From Torreya grandis (lineage: Eukaryota > Streptophyta > Pinopsida > Cupressales > Taxaceae): a DNA stretch of 64,000 nucleotides. Every line of letters begins with the position of its first letter. Positions within the stretch are counted from its first letter, which is position 1. Below, piece after piece: positions 61,539 through 64,000 of the stretch. Under the pieces are notes generated by a model that was not told the DNA's origin, did not search any database, and was given only the letters and a program-made list of their open reading frames with translations. Position numbers and translations under genes: made by a program. The stretch is taken from NCBI GenBank assembly GCA_037957365.1, contig JARHVA010008350.1, forward strand, positions 35,001 to 99,000. The letters are read 5' to 3'.

Positions 61539-63556
61539 TTCTCTACACACCCATCTCCTAAAAACATTCACTTAAGATTTGCCTCCCATTTTTCACCTTC
61601 TAGTCATTTTATGCATTCATTATCGCTTCCTTAACCTAAAATATTTTTTATGGTTTAAAATAAACTATCAAACCCATCAACCCTATACTCTAATTGATAA
61701 AACATATTTAGGGTCTAGTTCATCCCTTGGCTAACCTAGACCAAGACCTAATTTTTATCAATAGTGATACAAGGTCGATTAGGCTGACCCTATCAGATAA
61801 AATTTTGGAAAGGACTACAATTAGATTTAGCTATATAGATACATTCATTTAGTCATTTATAAGAGAGGAGAAGAAGAGAGAATATATATTATGTATCTAA
61901 TAATACACCATTCTACTTGAGGAGCATAGCTTAGGGATTCATACTTTCTTTGGAGATACAGATCTTGTTTTATGGATAAGTATTTTTGATCCATTAACAA
62001 GTTGTGTAGTCTATATCTAATTTATCATTGTCATCATTACATACCACAACAAATTCTTACAAAACAACTTGGTCAAGGGATATATTGAGGTTTGGAAGGT
62101 TTGTCTTCAAAGGCAAGTATTCCTAACTTTGCTTCTCCTTTGTAAGAGTAGATAGATATACATTTGTACTTCTCTCCCATGCATTAGGATTGCATATAAA
62201 TTAACATGAATATATATCTTCTATGCATGTTTAATTATAATGTTTATTATCCCTACTTTGTGTCACAAGATTTGGTGAGCACTAGATTAGAATTTAGTTT
62301 ACTTATTATTAGTTTAGTGAATCTAAAAACATAGGACATAGTTAAATTTATTGCATAATTTTACTTGACTAGAGGATTTATAACCCTCCCAAGTGATATT
62401 ATTTTAGTAAGAGATCCCTTGGATAGGTTTAATAAATCCATCTTGGTCATGACCCCAAATATATAATGTATCAACAATCAGAAGTGTAAGTAGGATTTAT
62501 CTTTTTTGAGATATGATTGATTTATAGATCAGTTATATTTCCCTTTGCATACACTCTGGTGAACTCGATATGAATCTAACCCGTATATGTTTTATTTCAT
62601 GCCATAATTTTTATCATTTTAATTTTTTTCCATATTTTAAGTACTATATTGAACTAGTTGATATAGTTATAATTTTTTGTGTGTAGGCTTAACACACAAT
62701 ACTTCAAAATGATTTTGTTCTATTTGTGTAGGTCTTCATCAACTATAGGGTACTAGATCAATAAGCTCAACACATTATTCCTCTTCAATTTCATACTAAC
62801 ATACACTATCAAATAGTAAACTCTATTTTCTATTTTATTCTATCAACATACAGGTTAATAAACATTATTGAACAGGTTGAATCTATTTGTTATTTCTTCT
62901 TCAACACATAAGGATTTATAGAACTTGGTCAAACCAATCAACCTTATTTGAAGAATTTAATAGTATAAAATAAAACTTTATAGCATAAAAATTATCATTC
63001 TAAATCATCTTCAAGCCCATCAAGGTTCCTTACTCATCTCTCTTTATCATTTTAGTTCTTCCTTCATTTATTTTTTTCATAAGTTAGTAGTCTTCAAAAC
63101 TATAAACCTATAGATAACTAGGATGATCTGGTCAACTATGTTCTATAGTCTATCTTCTATCTTAGAGGCATAGTTGACCTATGTGACTTTATTCATAAAT
63201 ATCTTACTTTCATAGAATAGCAATGACTCAGTTGACTGTGTTCTATATTGTTTGCATACAGTGTCACTTGAACTGACTTTGTACTATTATTAATCAAAGA
63301 ATTAACATTTATTTACTAGTAGTTAATTTACATTTCCTTTTTAGTTGTTTGTATGGTTAGCGTAACTTGCATACTTTAAATAGATGGTTTTTAAAATTAC
63401 CATTTTAGTTACACTATTTTACTTTTTAGCACAGACTACCAAATCACTTAACATTTAAAATACATTTAAACACTTGTTTTTTAAAGGCTTGCCTACTTGG
63501 ATTTCATCACCAAGGGGTAAGCTAACTTGATTTTCTAGCCAAGTATAAATATGTGG

Positions 63557-63558
<2 letters not shown>

Positions 63559-63616
<58 letters not shown>
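63559..63616. repeat. (TA)n microsatellite
   Basis: 58 bp of almost pure TA. Confidence 0.95.
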
Positions 63617-63619
<3 letters not shown>

Positions 63620-64000
63620 TAAATCACCCGACACACTTCTCATTTTGGGATTGTTAAGGGAGGGTGTAGGACATAATACCAATCTAGTATCATTTCCAGT
63701 ACATATCCCTCTTAGCCCAAATGTCCTAAAACCAACTTTATACTAATTTCTAGTTCCCTATTTCAACCAACTTTCATATCACATTAAAATCAAAAATTTC
63801 TAATAATCTAATAACACTTAAGGTGACCAATTAGTTAGCATTTACTTTTTAGTTGACTTCTTGATCTTTGATCATTGTGTGTTATATTGAAAAAATTGCA
63901 TTAGCAAGCATTGGTGAAAGGTTTGTGTTATGTGTCCCAATTGGGTCAATAAAATTTATCTAATTATTTTTGTGTTTTCTCTCATTTTTTCTTCAAACTA
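63617..64000. other. Possible start of a further LTR at the window edge
   Basis: A purine tract AAGGGAGGG (63657-63665) is followed at once by TGTAGGACATAATACC, and the far end has AATAAAATTT near 63948. This is what a polypurine tract plus LTR would look like, but no partner repeat or PBS is visible in the window. Confidence 0.2.

Larger units (their letters stand above)
58241..64000. other. Unassigned AT-rich region
   Basis: No protein family is recognised on either strand; frames are at most about 77 codons. The 58517-58750 and 59143-59373 frames have no known motif. The structure seen is an inverted repeat, a set of ~100-bp degenerate tandem repeats and a (TA)n array, listed separately. 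61540-63558 has nothing I can identify. Confidence 0.5.

Overview
This window looks like intergenic, transposon-dominated nuclear DNA of a seed plant with a large genome. A gymnosperm is my best guess, but that is an inference. The supporting signs are AT-rich and CpG-poor sequence, nested plant-type LTR retrotransposons and a plant L1-type LINE, primer-binding sites matching plant tRNA 3' ends, coding relics full of transition-type stop codons, and long (TA)n, (TG)n and (GA)n arrays. I found no intact host gene, tRNA, rRNA or CRISPR array. Almost every short open frame is a relic, a shadow, or a translation of simple repeat.

Layout. (1) 1115-5407, + strand: a complete, fairly young LTR element with 1.3-kb LTRs, the target duplication GCAAA, an initiator-Met-type PBS and a purine tract. 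Its only coding region is one unrecognised frame of 445 codons broken by six stops, all TAG. (2) 7202-12815, + strand: an older LTR element with ~0.84-kb LTRs and a tRNA-Trp-like PBS. It encodes a degenerate protein built from ~40-residue repeats and has no visible pol. (3) 14725-28317, + strand: a 13.6-kb Athila-like Ty3/gypsy element with gag, protease, RT, RNase H and integrase relics plus a long extra ORF before the 3' LTR. (4) 28318-47991, - strand: a second Ty3/gypsy element that interrupts the 3' LTR of element 3. It has a Pro/Ser-rich gag with a duplicated zinc-knuckle module and a long purine-rich stretch with no recognisable pol. (5) 39887-45797, + strand: a full-length L1-type LINE nested inside element 4, bounded by a 14-bp target duplication. 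(6) 47992 to ~49607, - strand: the 5' end of a Ty1/copia element cut off at a chimeric junction. (7) 49608-58240, + strand: a Ty1/copia element with gag, protease, integrase, RT and RNase H relics. (8) 58241-64000: unassigned AT-rich DNA with a ~170-bp inverted repeat, ~100-bp degenerate tandem repeats and a (TA)n array.

Inferred history: element 3 inserted first, element 4 entered its 3' LTR, and the LINE entered element 4. A deletion later joined the shortened 5' LTR of element 4 to a copia gag gene. Element 1 is probably among the youngest insertions, because its LTRs, TSD and PBS are the best preserved. The elements do not work together as a pathway. The points most worth a second look are the DRE-like palindrome array and PBS-containing LTR end of element 1, the unknown ORFs of elements 1 and 2, the extra ORF of element 3, and the different microsatellites carried by paired LTRs.
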